In this document: one piece after another, positions 31,100-43,274 of the stretch
How the letters are laid out: the number at the start of each line of letters is the position of its first letter
Numbering within the stretch: the first letter of the stretch is position 1
Assembly (NCBI RefSeq): GCF_032452875.1
Contig: NC_083885.1
Location: 33,335,925 to 33,399,924, forward strand
Direction: 5' to 3'
DNA length: 64,000 bases
Source of the DNA: Bos javanicus
Lineage: Eukaryota > Chordata > Mammalia > Artiodactyla > Bovidae
Translations under genes and position numbers: made by a program
The notes under the pieces: generated by a model
Told to the model about the DNA's origin: nothing
The model's database searches: none
What the model saw: the letters and a program-made list of their open reading frames with translations, nothing else

Positions 31100-31307
31100 T
31101 TTTTTTTTAAAGAGTTTGATTTGTTTTTATTTGGCCATGCCAGGTCTTAGCTGTGGCATGTGGTATCTTCGATCTTCACTGTAGTATGGGAGAATCTTTA
31201 GTTGTGGCATGTGGGATCTAGTTCCCAGACCAGGGATCATTCCCTGGTCCCTTTCATTGGGAGCACAGAGTTTTAGCCCCACTAGACCACCAGGGAAGTC
31301 CCCAAAC
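31100..31307 (-). mobile_element. CHR-type SINE, short form
   Basis: Antisense, T-run then TTTGGCCATGCCAGGTCTTAG, right-hand head CTAGACCACCAGGGAAGTCCCC. Perfect 9-bp TSD CTTCATCTT (31091-31099 and 31308-31316). Confidence 0.92.
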
Positions 31308-31316
31308 CTTCATCTT

Positions 31317-32321
31317 AAGAGCTGCATATGGGACCATTTCAGTTTGGGAAGAAGGAACAAGAGCCCAAGACACAAACTCATCCTGACTTGCCCACCTCTT
31401 GCATTCATGGGACCCAGATACTCCCTACGGAGCACAGGGGCCCATTATAATCATCCTTCTCATGCGGCAATGCCTGTCTGCTCTGGCAAATTTTGATAAA
31501 TGCAATGCCAAGTTGAGCAGTGTGTAACCACCGCAAGCAGTATTAATCAAAGAAGGGGCTGGGAGATCTCTCAGGTCTTTTTGTATCCGGGGAAAATAAT
31601 CGCATGTCTGATTTCTTCAAAAGACTACATTCTTTGGTTCATTTTTAAAAAACCTAACAATCAGGTTGTCTGCAGTCCAACAGTTAGGCCGGTATCACCG
31701 GCTAGTACGTAAAAAGCTGTCCCCTGGAGGCCTATTCCTGATTTTTACTCTCTCTAGGTGCCCGAAACACTAAATAAATAAAAGTGGATGGCTTTTAATG
31801 AAGGCCTTAGCCTCCTCAGTTTAGCTTTTAATTGTGTGACAAATACACACACACACCACATCCTGAGCTGTTTATTGGAATTACAAACCTTCAGTCTAAA
31901 TGTCAGGCTGTGCCACAGAGAAACATGAACAGCTCAGTTTATTAATGGCAAGTTCGAAGGTTGGTCCCATCATTCATCGCCATGGGGACTCCAGCTGGCT
32001 CAAGCTCTCAGCTTCCGATACAGATCAACACCATCCCGACGTTGACTCAGAACTGATTAGAAACCCACAGCACAAGAAGAGACTGATGACACCCCTTTGC
32101 AGGCTTCAAGTTATCCACATGCAGAAACTTGAAACAAAAGACAAGAGGTACCTTGTCTTGGATTGGCTTGGATTAAAAGGAATTCCAGGTTGGCTTGGAT
32201 TGGATCTGTTCACCATGCATTTGGTGACAGTGTCTGAGGTTCCTTTTTCTCATCAGAAAGTAGCCATAATATTATCTGCCTGTGTTGGGTTGCTATTTTA
32301 ATATCTGCTACCCATGTGGTA
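31317..32321. other. Non-repetitive stretch
   Basis: No transposon recognised. ATTGGCTTGGATT-type direct repeats at about 32162-32204. The 133-codon + frame at 31900-32301 lacks recognisable domains. Confidence 0.4.
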
Positions 32322-32541
32322 GAGCTTTCCCGGTGGCTTCGATGGTAAAGAATCTGCCTGCGATGCGGGACACCCAGGTTCAATTCCTGGGTCAGGAAGA
32401 TCCCCTGGAGAAGGAAATGGCAACCCACTCCAGTATTCTGGCCTGGAGAATCCCATGGACAGAGGACAGAATACTTTGACTGGCTACAGTCCATGGGTTC
32501 GCAAAGAGTTAGACCCACCTGAGAAAGTAACACTCACTCAT
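32322..32541 (+). mobile_element. Bov-tA SINE
   Basis: Sense: GAGCTTTCCCGGTGGCTTCGATGGTAAAGAATCTGCC head, CACTCCAGTATTCTGG body, a TAACACTCACTCATAC tail. Confidence 0.94.
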
Positions 32542-33690
32542 ACACGTAGGATGTTGTCAAAACAATATTAAATAGTTTAATTCATAGAAAAATGTCTTAA
32601 AATGTACAGGATAGAATCTAATCTTGAGTTGAGTAGTTAATTCTTTCAATTTGAAAATTCCCAAAGAAACATTTGTGATAAAGACCACATACAGATGAAG
32701 GCTTACAATATACACATAAAATAATACAACTGAAAGTTCAGCAATTCAGTCAGGACAGCTTGTAATGCTGGTTCTATACTCAAACTGGTACCATCAGATC
32801 AGAAGGGATCTGCCTGCATCAGAAGCAGGAATCACTTTTCCAGTTCCTGTTGTCATATTGTTAAAGGGTCAGAATGCCAAAGGAACGGGAGCTGGGGAGA
32901 AAGAATAGGGCCAGGAGCCAACAATGGGCCTCCCAGCATCCTATGCTGATGTTACCATGCTGGATATTATCAGTTTGTGATGCATTTTTCATGTAAAAAC
33001 AGCAAAAAACATTGACTGAAGGAAATAACCTTAAGTCAATAAACAACTGTGACCCCATAGGCATCTCAGCACTTATGAATCCCTTAATATCTTCACTGAA
33101 GGGTGAATGATTGATACTGGAAAAACAGGCAGCCAAGTAAAAAATGGGTAGGATCGTGTTTTCTCAAGAAATTTCTAAAGGAGAATTCATTCCCATTGAT
33201 CTGCTATTTACAGACCCAGAGCTTTGCTTTATTCGGTTCTGGCCCACATGCCCTGTAGACATTCTCTCCCCTTGAGTCCCAAAGGTTGGGAACATATTTA
33301 CCATAAGGAAGACAAGGTAGTTGGCTGCTACTAAGATTAACATCAACTACTAAAAATGACTCAGTTAAATGCTTGTCCGATAATGTTTATCAGTTTTCAT
33401 ATGGAAGCTGTGAAGGGTTTTCTGGGTGCTTTTGGGTCCCAAATATACCTTGGTGACCAGGAATTGAGTTTCCTCTTATGATGGCAAGTGGGGAATAGGA
33501 AGATCTTAATGGATAGCACCATATGCTAATGTACCATCAAAGAATGTTAAATCAGTCGGCCCTTGAGCATAAGTGTCTGCTTTACTCCAGAGGCTGAGCC
33601 ACCCTTGGGAGCCCAAAGACACATCTGTGAGCTTCCACGTACTGGGAGCATAGCTTCTGACAGTGCAGTGCATGCTGCATGCATGGCTCG
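32542..33690. other. Non-repetitive stretch
   Basis: No repeat or gene recognised. Confidence 0.4.
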
Positions 33691-33694
33691 TGCA

Positions 33695-33850
33695 TCATAT
33701 GATTCCACTCCCACTTCGCAGATGAAAAAAAGAAAAAAAAACAGATTCAGAGAGATTAAGTGATTTGCCCTAAGGCACATGGCCAGTGAGCAGCTAAACC
33801 AAGGCTTGAAACTAGCTAAACCCCAGTTGCATTCTGCCTCCTGAGCACCG
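33695..33850 (-). mobile_element. MIR SINE
   Basis: Antisense MIR: CGCAGATGAAAAAAAG, AGAGAGATTAAGTGATTTGCCC, AGGCACATGGCCAGTGAGCAGC. Confidence 0.75.
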
Positions 33851-33930
33851 ATGTCGGAATATAAATGCCAGTCAGGGAGTGAGAGTCTTTTCTGCTCACT
33901 GCTGTAACCTCACCATCCAGTGGAGGCGTT

Positions 33931-34148
33931 GTATTGCGCTCAGTCGCTCAGTTGTGTCCCACTCTCCGCGACCCCATGGACTGTAGCCCACCAGGCTCCT
34001 CTGTCCATGGGGTTCTCCTGGCAAGAATACTGGAGTGGGTTGCCATTTCCTACTGGGCATGTTCCCAAGACAGGGATCAAGCGGAGGTCTCTTGTGTCTC
34101 CTGCACTGGTAGGCAGATTCTTTCCCACTGTGCCACCTGGGAAGTCCC
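33931..34148 (-). mobile_element. Bov-tA SINE
   Basis: Antisense, GCGCTCAGTCGCTCAGTTGTG at left, GGCAGATTCTTTCCCACTGTGCCACCTGGGAAGTCCC at right. Confidence 0.94.
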
Positions 34149-34288
34149 ATCATCTAGTATAGGACCGGATTCAAAGCATATGGTCTGTAAATATCTGATG
34201 AAGGGCAGATGTCCAAGACAACCATCGTAGATGTACTCTTAAACCCCTCCTCTCCCTGTCTGTTTTTACCTGATGCGGAGTTGGGCAT

Positions 34289-34291
<3 letters not shown>

Positions 34292-34356
<65 letters not shown>

Positions 34357-34420
34357 ATGTGTGTGTGTGTGTATGCATATGTGTATATATATGCATATAT
34401 ATATATATTTTTTTTTTTCC
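34292..34420. repeat. Compound (TA)n(TG)n microsatellite
   Basis: About 23 TA units, then TG runs, mixed TATG/TGCATA units and a T run ending in CCCCC. Likely highly polymorphic. Short frames through it are artefacts. Confidence 0.97.
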
Positions 34421-36984
34421 CCCTCTAGAACTTCTCTCAGCTTTATCATAAGATTTCAGCTTTGTTTGCTGTTGCCCCAAGAGTCTCCCATTTCTCAGGG
34501 GCACATTCCTAGTTCCCAATCCCAGCATCCCATATTTTATAACTCTGCCTCCCACTTCTTTACCATCAGCTCTGCCCAGTGGCTAGTCCTTGATCAAGAG
34601 CTCCATCTTCCAGCCCATGAGAGGAAGAAGCAGGTCATTTGGATTGAAGGAGCTGATGATCCCTCGGGTGAGGGAATATAGTAGGCATTTAGGAAAAGTC
34701 CCTACGTGGCAGAATCTTATGATTTGTACATTTACACCAGGCATTAGAGTTAATAAAGTATGTTCAAAATAAAAACTACTTTCTTTTTATAATGTATAAC
34801 ACGCCGAAATCAAATGGCATGGTTCACTTTTTCCTTTCTCGGTCCCTTCTTCAGAGACATTAGAGAAAAGAGATAGATGAATGGTCCAAGGAACACACAG
34901 GACAATACTTGAAGAACAGAGAAATACGAATGCCTCCTTTAACACTGACTTACAACTTACGAGTTCTTCACTTGTAATCAAATGTAACAAGTATCTGGCA
35001 GCATAAAATAAGTAGACTTGAATTCTAAGTAAAGATGAATAGCGTTTCTAATTATATGAGGTGAGTTTCTAATTATATGTAGGCTTCATAGGTGCTGAGG
35101 GTTTCTTCTGGAATGAAAAGGTTCTCTTCAGGATGTTTCTAGTGTCCCATCTGTGAAGAATCGTGTTCTGTGTTCTGCTGGGTTAGGGGTCTTATAATAG
35201 GCAGTGGCCCTTTTCTCTTAAACTCAGTGTGGGAAGTGCCTGAGACCAGAGCAGTCAATCCCTGAGTCAGACCTAGACAGGGCTTCATATGTACTCCTTG
35301 CTCTGGACCTCTGCAGCCTTTCTCTGATATTTTGTGGCTATTGATTGCTCTTCCTGGTGACCTAGATAATGATTACAGTAAAATGTGACTTGGGAGAGCA
35401 TACTGTTCTGTCAGCCCTGGGGATCAACCTTGACCTCAGGATGATCCAGGAAATGCAGGTACAGAAGAGAAGGGTGTGTGTGTGTTTGTGTGTCTGTGAG
35501 TATGTCTATGTGCATTAGTGGTGGTGGTAGTAAGGTAAGGCAATGCAGGAAAACAAAATGATTGGAGCCTAGTCTTGCCTGGCGCATACTACCCAGGAAA
35601 GATGAGGCCAGAAAAGCAACCCAGATAATGACTTTTCTATGAAATAACCCCACGTGACACCCTTCCCTGCACCCCATCTTCAGTCTGGCCACTCACCTGC
35701 AACCTGCCCCCCAACTTCGTACTTCAGCTTCCATTTCTGTTTTTAGCCCTCTTCAGATTTGGATGGTTCTGCACCTTCCCCTTCTGGACATCTAGAATTT
35801 GGACAGACATTTCAGCTGAAAAAATCCACTTCTTCACCCAAAGACTCTAATTGATCTCTGTTTGCTTGTAATCCCACAACAGCTAAGATTGAGCCAAAGC
35901 AGGTGTCACTCATGACGGGCCGGGCGGCCCGAGGTGCAGGCGTGGCAGCTGTGTGCGGCCTGCGCCCTTGCGGCTCTGCGCTCGTCACATCTTCTATTTC
36001 ACAGCAGCTCAGGATCAGGCTTCTTCTATTCACTCAGCTCCAGCACTATTTTTACACCTCTGCCAAAGCTCTCCCTGATCCCCTTCCTTTGAAAAGGACC
36101 CTAGTAAATCCTCTCATAATGGCAGGAATGCAAGAAACAGCAAGGGTGGGGAGGGATGGGGCAGTCCGTGGTCCTACAGCTGTTACCATTTTGGGATCAG
36201 AAAGCTGGGGACATGGGTTAAAAGGCGGCCGCACGACCACATTTCGTAATGTGTCTACCTTAACAAGGACTTTCGTGGATTGTATTCCAGTAAATATATA
36301 AGTAATTTTAAAAAATTAAGTCTTTTAAAGCCATTGGAACCATAGGAACATAAGCCAGATTGAATGCTTCATTAATTTATTCCCTGAGTTCCTGTCCATA
36401 TGAGCTCACAGACCACTTATATATGTAGATGCTGAGGGGAAGGGGAGGTAGACTGTTTATAAATAACCAAGCAGTGACATAAATGTGACACATAGCCTCA
36501 TTAAAGAAGAACCAAGAGTTGGAGGAACCCACAGCAGGGCCTAACTCAAATTTGCTGAATCAAATAATACTTTTCGGAGGAACTAGTATCCGGGTTGAAA
36601 CCTGAAGAGTATGTGAAGAGCCAGATAGCCAGGGAGGAGAGAGTATGACACCCACACGCTCCAGTGTTTGAAGATCCAGAAACCAAAAATAGTGCAGTGA
36701 AAGAAATCTGGGAATTTTTTGTACTTGGAATCCAGGGGGACAATGGTGAGGAAGGCAGCTACAGAGTCAACTAGGGCCAGATCATGACAATTATTGATAT
36801 CCTCTAATCCCCACCCTCAGTTGAAAGCTGCAGCTGACCGAACTACTCTCTGTCTGGACAGTGGGGTCCTTGGCTGCTCATGGAACTTTTGGACTCCCCG
36901 TTACCCAGACTATAAAGTACACATTCCGGAGTTTTTTGTCAAAAGCCTCTAACTCACCAGTTCAGACTTATCTCACCCCATTAT
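34421..36984. other. Long non-repetitive stretch
   Basis: About 2.5 kb with no transposon I can name. Contains a TTTCTAATTATATG direct repeat (35043 and 35064 regions), a GT-rich patch near 35475-35500 and a CpG-rich block at 35914-35993. Confidence 0.4.
35914..35993. other. Short CpG-dense block
   Basis: GACGGGCCGGGCGGCCCGAGG and following bases contain about ten CpGs in 80 bp, against a CpG-poor background. Too short for a classic CpG island. Confidence 0.6.
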
Positions 36985-37260
36985 CATCCTCCCATGCAAG
37001 GTGATACTGTCATTCCAAATTTCTCCTCATTTCATAACGCTTCATGCTCTTTTTCTTACATCATGCCTCTGCCAAAGGCACCTCCTCTTCCTGCAATTGC
37101 CTCCTCACCCTCACTTTCTGCTCACAGATCCCTGCACTAGCTTTCAAGACCCAACTCAATGCCATTTCCTCCAGGAAGTGCCTTTAATTCCCTCAGCACC
37201 CTTCATCAGCACCTTCATACCATCAACATTCTACTCTGGATCTTTGTCTATGAGATTCAT
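36985..37260 (+). mobile_element. L2 LINE fragment
   Basis: Sense L2: CTTTCAAGACCCAACTCAATGCCATTTCCTCCAGGAAGTGCC is a close match to the L2 3' region. Confidence 0.65.
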
Positions 37261-37416
37261 CACAGGCTCTCAACTTTCTCCACATGGGGTCTTCTCACGA
37301 ATACTTAGGTAAATACAAAGTGAAACTTTAAAATCAAGAAATGACAATTAGTTTAGTAACTATTTGATGAATTGCAAAGGACAAATCATAATTATAATCT
37401 ATAATTACTTTACTAA

Positions 37417-37622
37417 GAGCTTCCCTCGTGGCTCAAATGGTAAAGAATCTACCTGCAATGCAGGAGACCCAGGTTTCATTCCTGGTTCAGGGAGATCTCC
37501 TGGAGCAGGGCAGGGTAATCCACTCCAGTATTCTTGCCTGGAAAATTCCATAGACAGAGGAGCCTGGTGGGCTACAGTCCATGGGGTTGCAAAGAGTTGG
37601 ACATGACTGAGTGACTTTCACT
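37417..37622 (+). mobile_element. Bov-tA SINE
   Basis: Sense full-length type: GAGCTTCCCTCGTGGCTCAAATGGTAAAGAATC to GACTGAGTGACTTTCACTACAC. Immediately followed by an antisense BovB, tails facing. Confidence 0.94.
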
Positions 37623-37630
37623 ACACTACT

Positions 37631-38150
37631 CAGTTTAGTTCAGTCACTCAGTCGTGTCTGACTCTTTGAGACCCCATGGACTGCAGCATGCCAGGCTCTC
37701 CTGTCCATCACCAACTCCCAGAGCTTGCTCAAACTCATGCCTATTGAGTCAGTGATGCCACCCACCATCTCATCCTCTGTCGTCCCCATCACATCCTGCC
37801 TTCAGTCTTTCCCAGCATCAGGGTCTTTTCCAGTGAGTCAGTTCTTCGCATCAGTTGGCCAAAGTATTGGAGCTTCAGCCTCAGCATCAGTCCTTAAAAT
37901 GAATATTCAGGGCTGATTTCCTTGAGGATTGACTGGTTTGATCTCCTTGAAGTCCAAGGGGCTCTCAAGAGTCTTCTCCAATACCACAGTTCAAAAGCAT
38001 CAGTTCTTCGGTACTCAGCTTTCTTTATGGTCCAACGCTCACATTCATACATGACTACTGGAAAAACCATAGCTTTGACTAGACTGACCTTTGTCAGCAA
38101 AGTCATGTTTCTGCTTTTTAATATGCTGTCTAAGTTGGTCATAGCTATGA
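37631..38150 (-). mobile_element. BovB LINE, 5'-truncated
   Basis: Antisense BovB from CAGTTTAGTTCAGTCACTCAG to TAAGTTGGTCATAGCT. 520 bp. The RT C-terminal frame is partly open (37894-38142) but lacks the YADD box. Confidence 0.93.
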
Positions 38151-38164
38151 ATACTCATGTTGAC

Positions 38165-38310
38165 TTGTTTGTATGGTCCTCATTCCCAAATAGACCATAA
38201 ACACTTTCAAAAAGGCAACATATTTTTCTTATTTAGTTCTGTATTCCCAGTGTTTAATTCCAGAGCATGGGACATATTAAGTATACTCATGAATATTCAC
38301 TGAAAAAAGA
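38165..38310 (+). mobile_element. L2-like 3' fragment
   Basis: CTGTATTCCCAGTGTTTAATTCCAGAGCATGGGACATATTAAG resembles the worn L2 3' terminus. Confidence 0.4.
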
Positions 38311-38796
38311 AATGAGAAAATATAAGCAGTGGACTCCCCTCAACCCCTACTCACACATTCCACACACACCCAAAAAAGCTCAATTCTCTTTAATTTGCTG
38401 CTAAGAATTCCTGACTTAGTGACTGAGGACAACAATTGAATGTCCAATGTGCCTTTTTGGGATATCCAAGAAAAATTTAAACTTGTTGGTAGATTACTCA
38501 ACTTGGCAGAATTCAGCAAGTTGAGAGTCACTGCAGTTTTACTCTTGACTTTAACACTGACCTTTGAAAGGCACTCAACATCCCAATTAGAGGCTACACA
38601 TTTGTACAACTCAGTAAATTAATAGACGACCCACAAAAACCACTTTTCTCCAATTCACTGTCAAGTTTTCAATCTAGTAGTGCCCAAATTGCTACACAGG
38701 CTTTCAATAGGAAAAAAAAAAAAAAGAAAATCCATTTTTCATCATGAGCTGCCTTCTGCTTTCTTCATTTTTTAACCCCATGTTGTATACAGAGTT
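38311..38796. other. Unassigned sequence
   Basis: No repeat recognised except a poly(A) run at 38711-38724. Confidence 0.4.
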
Positions 38797-39000
38797 GGGC
38801 TTCCCCAATGGCTCAGACGGTAAAGAATCCAGCTGCAATGCAGGAGACCCAGGTTCAATCCCTGGGTCTGGAAGATCCCCTGGAGAAGGGACTGGCAACC
38901 CACTCCAGTATTCTTGCCTGGGGAATCCCCTGGACAGAGGAGGCTACAGTCCATGGGGTCACACAAGAGTTGTACAGGACTTAGAGACTAAACAACAATA
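38797..39000 (+). mobile_element. Bov-tA SINE
   Basis: Sense: GGGCTTCCCCAATGGCTCAGACGG head to GACTAAACAACAATAATA tail. Confidence 0.94.
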
Positions 39001-39173
39001 ATAAGCAAAGTTAACTACTTATGAAAAAAGAAAATGGTTTGGGGATAAGCCAACAGGCTCCTGCCTCAGCAGCCCCTTAACATCTGGAGCTGCGAGTGTT
39101 CCCCTGTTTGCTAAACTTGGGACGGGGGAAGGATGGTGAATTCCAGTCTTTGCATCTGTTTTTAATCTCGCTA

Positions 39174-39308
39174 TTGAGAAGGAAATGGTAACCCACTCCA
39201 GCACTCTTGCCTGGAGAATCCCATGGATGGAGAAGCCTGGTAGGCTGCAGTCCACGGGGTCGCAAAGAGTCAGACATGACTGAGCGACTTCACTTCACTT
39301 CACTTCAC
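39174..39308 (+). mobile_element. Bov-A monomer SINE
   Basis: ATTGAGAAGGAAATGGTAACCCACTCCAGC to CACTTCACTTCACTTCACAG. A single Bov-A unit without tRNA head. Confidence 0.92.
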
Positions 39309-40231
39309 AGGGCTAGGCAGTTCTAATCTGAAGTTTGTTTGAGAGTAATTCTGGAAATCATCACTGGAGTAGACTCCTAAGGATAGAGACTGTTCTGAAG
39401 ATAACACTGTAAAGGGTGGGAGACCCTGTTCTTCTGACTTACAGAGAAGACCAACAGGAGTTCATAGAAAATCTCTCCTAGTTATGGGAAGTAGAAAATG
39501 AACTTATGGATTTTATTTGGTTTAGCATCTGGTCTAGGTGCCTTTTTAAGTTACTTATAGAAGGGTATTAACATTACACCTGCTGGAAACTTTTTTTCTC
39601 CATGACCTATTTGTAAATACAGGATATTGAAGGTTTATGGTAATTGTAACATTAAAAATTATCCTAGTGTTTTGTACAAGGCTTGTAGTTGTTGCAGCTT
39701 AATTCCAGTTGCATTGTGTAAATTGACCTAAGAATAAAAGCCATACATTTTCATTAGTACAGTTGTCCTGTCTGCTGATGGCTGGCATTCTAACATTTGA
39801 TAAACAGCAGGATTCTCTAAACTGCTGATTTTGCAGCTCAAAATTCTCCACTAAGAAGAAATAAAACTTGACTTTCTGAATATTGCTGATTAAAACTCAT
39901 CCTCAAAGATGTTATAAAATTGTGGGCATATTTGTTGAGACCACTGGCAAAGGCTACTTTTTCATAAACTGCCTTTTCTCATTTGTACATGTGGACAATA
40001 ATACATTTTAGAGGGTCGTTTATTTATGTCTTCATTCTTTTGACAGATATTTGCTGATAGCCTGTTTGGTACCTGGCTGTGTACTATGTGCTATGAGGTC
40101 GAAATGTTATTAGCTTGACATAAATATCCAATATCTGGTGCATAGTATAAATTCAATAAATGGCAGAGTCTTTCCTCCTTTCTTTACGAATGTAGGTAAT
40201 TTGAATAATAGTAAGATATTAACAACATCAT
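39309..40231. other. Mostly unassigned sequence
   Basis: A weak L2/MIR-like patch around 40020-40165 (TTTGGTACCTGGCTGTGTACTATGTGC). Otherwise non-repetitive. Confidence 0.4.
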
Positions 40232-40440
40232 CAGAGCTTCCCTGCTGGCTCAGACAGTAAAGAATCTGCCTGCAATGCAGGAATCCCAGGTTTGATCTCT
40301 GGGTCTGGAAGATCCCCTGGAGAAGGGACTGGCAACCCACTCCAGTATTCTTGCCTGGAGAATTCCATGGACAGAGGAGCCTGGCGTCCTTCAGTCCACG
40401 GGGTCTCAAAGAGTCGGACACAACTTAGCGACTGAACAAC
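40232..40440 (+). mobile_element. Bov-tA SINE, first of a tandem pair
   Basis: AGAGCTTCCCTGCTGGCTCAGACAG to GCGACTGAACAACAGTAACAG. A second Bov-tA follows 12 bases later in the same orientation. Confidence 0.94.
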
Positions 40441-40451
40441 AGTAACAGAAT

Positions 40452-40668
40452 GGGCTTTCCAGGTGGTTCAGCAGGAAAGAATCACCTGCCAACGCAGGAG
40501 ACGTGGGCTTGATCCCTGGGTCAGGAAGACCCCCTGGAGAACAAAATGGCAACTCACTCTCACTCCAGTATTCTTGCCTGGGAAATCCCATGGACACAGG
40601 AGCCGGGCAGGCTACAGTCTGGGGGATCACAAAGAGTTGGACGTGACTAAATGACTGAGCATGCACGG
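40452..40668 (+). mobile_element. Bov-tA SINE, second of a tandem pair
   Basis: GGGCTTTCCAGGTGGTTCAGCAGG to GACTGAGCATGCACGG. More diverged than the first, so two insertions rather than one duplication. Confidence 0.93.
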
Positions 40669-40749
40669 ATGGGAAATAACATCAACAGATTCTCCTGTGG
40701 GCATCATGCTCATGAACCATTGGGTAGCCAACTACTTGGCTGTGTGTAG

Positions 40750-40895
40750 ACTTACACGCAGCCCTATGAGGCTCCTGTTTTACAGCTGAGGAAACTGCGG
40801 TTCAGAAAAGTAATGATTAGCCTGTGCTCACGCAGATACTAAATGGCCAAGTTAGCATTTAAACCCTGAGACTCAGTCCTCAAAAGTCATTTGAT
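40750..40895 (-). mobile_element. MIR SINE
   Basis: GTTTTACAGCTGAGGAAACTGCGGTTCAGAAAAG, CATTTAAACCCTGAG: antisense MIR core. Confidence 0.75.
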
Positions 40896-41789
40896 CTTTT
40901 CCCTGCTCACAAATCCCTTGTAAGTGAAGTATTTATGAGTCATTCCCCTCTACGTTATTTACAGAAAATGTTTCTCTTGCTAACACTGGACCTAAAGAGT
41001 GAATATAGAGGAAATACTTGTTCTGAGTAGCAGTTCTGCATTGCCCCCTGAATGGAACAGTGAAGTGTAAGACAAGGAACCAGACAAAAGAGAATTATGT
41101 AGAATCAAGAGGGCTTCAGATGATATATGAAGGCGTTAATAGAAAAGTGGCTATTCACAAGGTTATGATTGATTATGTATTTCAAATAAACACAGTTGCC
41201 TTTCTTTACTTTGGCTCTGAGAGGGGCTTAACTTTAGCACCATAATGGCCCACTGTTGTCTACATGGCAGGTGGCTGGTACATAAATCCTGGCAAGGGGC
41301 AGACTGAGGGACCAATGTATGGATTCCATCTATGAACTGTGCATACCCTGCATTTTTTCAGAGAAACAAACCCGCAGTGTCTGTACGCCCAGGTCTCTGC
41401 CTCAGCTTCAGGGAAGAAGCAGTCAGACACTACCTTTCCTTTAGCTTAAAAAAGGAGTTGACTAAGTGAAAATAAGAGTTCACTGTTGCAGTTCCTCACG
41501 TGAAGCGTCTTTCTAGAGTACGGAAGATGCATTTTTACAAACTCTAAGTTTACAAAAGTGTCCTCCGGGGTCATCAAGCCCACCCCAATGGGATACTTTA
41601 GGCATCTTCTCCGGGACTCCAAGGCACCATAATGCCTAGTGGAATTTGTTAGGAGACATAAACATTATTCCCCAAAGTGGCTCACTCTTTTATATATTAC
41701 TACATATTTCTTCAATATGGCAACTCAGTAGAATATCAAATACTTTCATGATAACAGTTCCTTCTAAAACTTTCTATTCACTATGTATG
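40896..41789. other. Unassigned sequence
   Basis: No repeat or gene recognised. Confidence 0.4.
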
Positions 41790-41959
41790 TGTCCTTAGTT
41801 GCTCAGTCATGTCCCATTCTTTGCAACCCCATGGACAGCAGCCTGCCAGGCAAGAATACTGGAGTGGGTTGTCATGTCCTCCCAGTGATCTGCCCAACCC
41901 AGTGATCGAACTCAGGTCTCCTGCATTGCAGGCGGATTCTTTACCATCTGAGCCAACAG
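41790..41959 (-). mobile_element. Bov-tA SINE with internal deletion
   Basis: Antisense; the usual stretch between GCCTGCCAGG and CAAGAATACTGG (about 30 bp) is absent. Head at right (GGCGGATTCTTTACCATCTGAGCC). Confidence 0.92.
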
Positions 41960-42549
41960 AGGTATAGAAAATAGAAGGAACAACCAAAAGCAAAAAGACT
42001 CTTCATTGAAAATCCATTCATGTGCCAAAGGCAGATGTGTAGGGAATAGAAATAACTTTTAGAACTATAATTGGCTCTGCCGATCATCTGGTCTACCAGC
42101 CTGATGTAGCTGTGAGAAAACTAAAGCCCAAATAGGGCCAAGACTTGGCCACCACAGAATAAACAATTTTATTAATAGAATCATCAGAAAACAGTTTATT
42201 AATAGAACCATCCCTATTCTACTAAACCAACAATCAACTGTAATTTGATGTCATAATTACCCAGTTACTCTCAACTTCAGACATGTATATAAGTGGAGTC
42301 ACACAGTGGTTAAAAATTAGTGTAAATTTCTCTCTAATTACACGCATATGCACAGACCTCTAATCAGATTACCAGACATTTGTTCAATTATTTTCAGAAA
42401 TATAGACATCTTAACTATTACCATCTTTTTTTTAATCCTTCTGGAAACAAAAATAACAATTAAAAACATGTTATTCAGGGGTTAATTCTATTTTATAGAT
42501 GATAGATGTAAAATTTTAGTTTAAATTACCATCTTCTTCTACCAATAAC
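41960..42549. other. Unassigned AT-rich sequence
   Basis: A weak MIR-like patch at 42080-42160. Otherwise nothing recognised. Confidence 0.35.
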
Positions 42550-42785
42550 AACTGCAGTGATAAGACAGTTAACATTTACTGATCTATTATTATGTTCCAG
42601 GAATTACGCTTAGACAGTTTCTCATTAATATTTAAAATGTTAATAATATTTATTAAATGCTACGATTATGACCATTTTACAGAAAAAAAGAAACTGAAGT
42701 TTCAAGAGGTTAAATAGCTTCATTAATGTCACAGATCTGGAAAGTGATAGAGCTGAGATTTTAACCTAGGTAGTTGGACACTGGA
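42550..42785 (-). mobile_element. MIR SINE, near full length
   Basis: AACATTTACTGATCTATTATTATGTTCCAGG, ATTTTACAGAAAAAAAGAAACTGAAG, GAGGTTAAATAGC, AGATTTTAACCTAGG in order. Confidence 0.8.
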
Positions 42786-43274
42786 TAGCTACATTTGTAC
42801 ACATTTCCCCATTCTTTAGGAAGCAAGTGTGAAGAATATGCAGCAATGGGACATTTACTGATCTGTGAAAAAGAAAATACAAGTGTCTGCTTGGACACTT
42901 TGAAGAACTATGAGAAGGGAAAACTCAATCAGTTATTTTAAAATTGAGAAAAGCAAAATGCCTGATTGTGACTTTTGACCACAGTTATGCAAAGCACATG
43001 TCCGTATGGACAGACATTAGAGAGATAAAATCACTGGTTTCTGGTTAAGGGGAGCTTTAACTCTTAAAAACTTCTTTCACCTGATTCATAATTTTATCCA
43101 TATCATTTTAAAAAGGCAAATGATAATAAAATGGAGATGCATATTGCACTGTGGTCATATCCCTATGGAGCTCTACAGGTTGGATGAGAAAAACAATGAA
43201 ACTACCCACAAGACTCCTTTCTCCTGCACCAGCATCTCCTCCCCGCAGCAGGGCACACCAGTGTGTCTCATTGG
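42786..43274. other. Unassigned sequence
   Basis: No repeat confidently recognised. Confidence 0.35.

Noticed and set aside
34154..34555. 133-codon frame rich in IY/TH repeats
   Set aside because: Translation of the TA/TG microsatellite.
35903..36301. 132-codon + frame starting in the CpG-dense block
   Set aside because: No recognisable domain, no splice or Kozak support beyond chance, and overlapping frames on the other strand.
38797..38870. tRNA-like A and B box sequences in Bov-tA and CHR heads
   Set aside because: These are tRNA-derived SINE promoters, not functional tRNA genes; they lack an intact cloverleaf and acceptor pairing.
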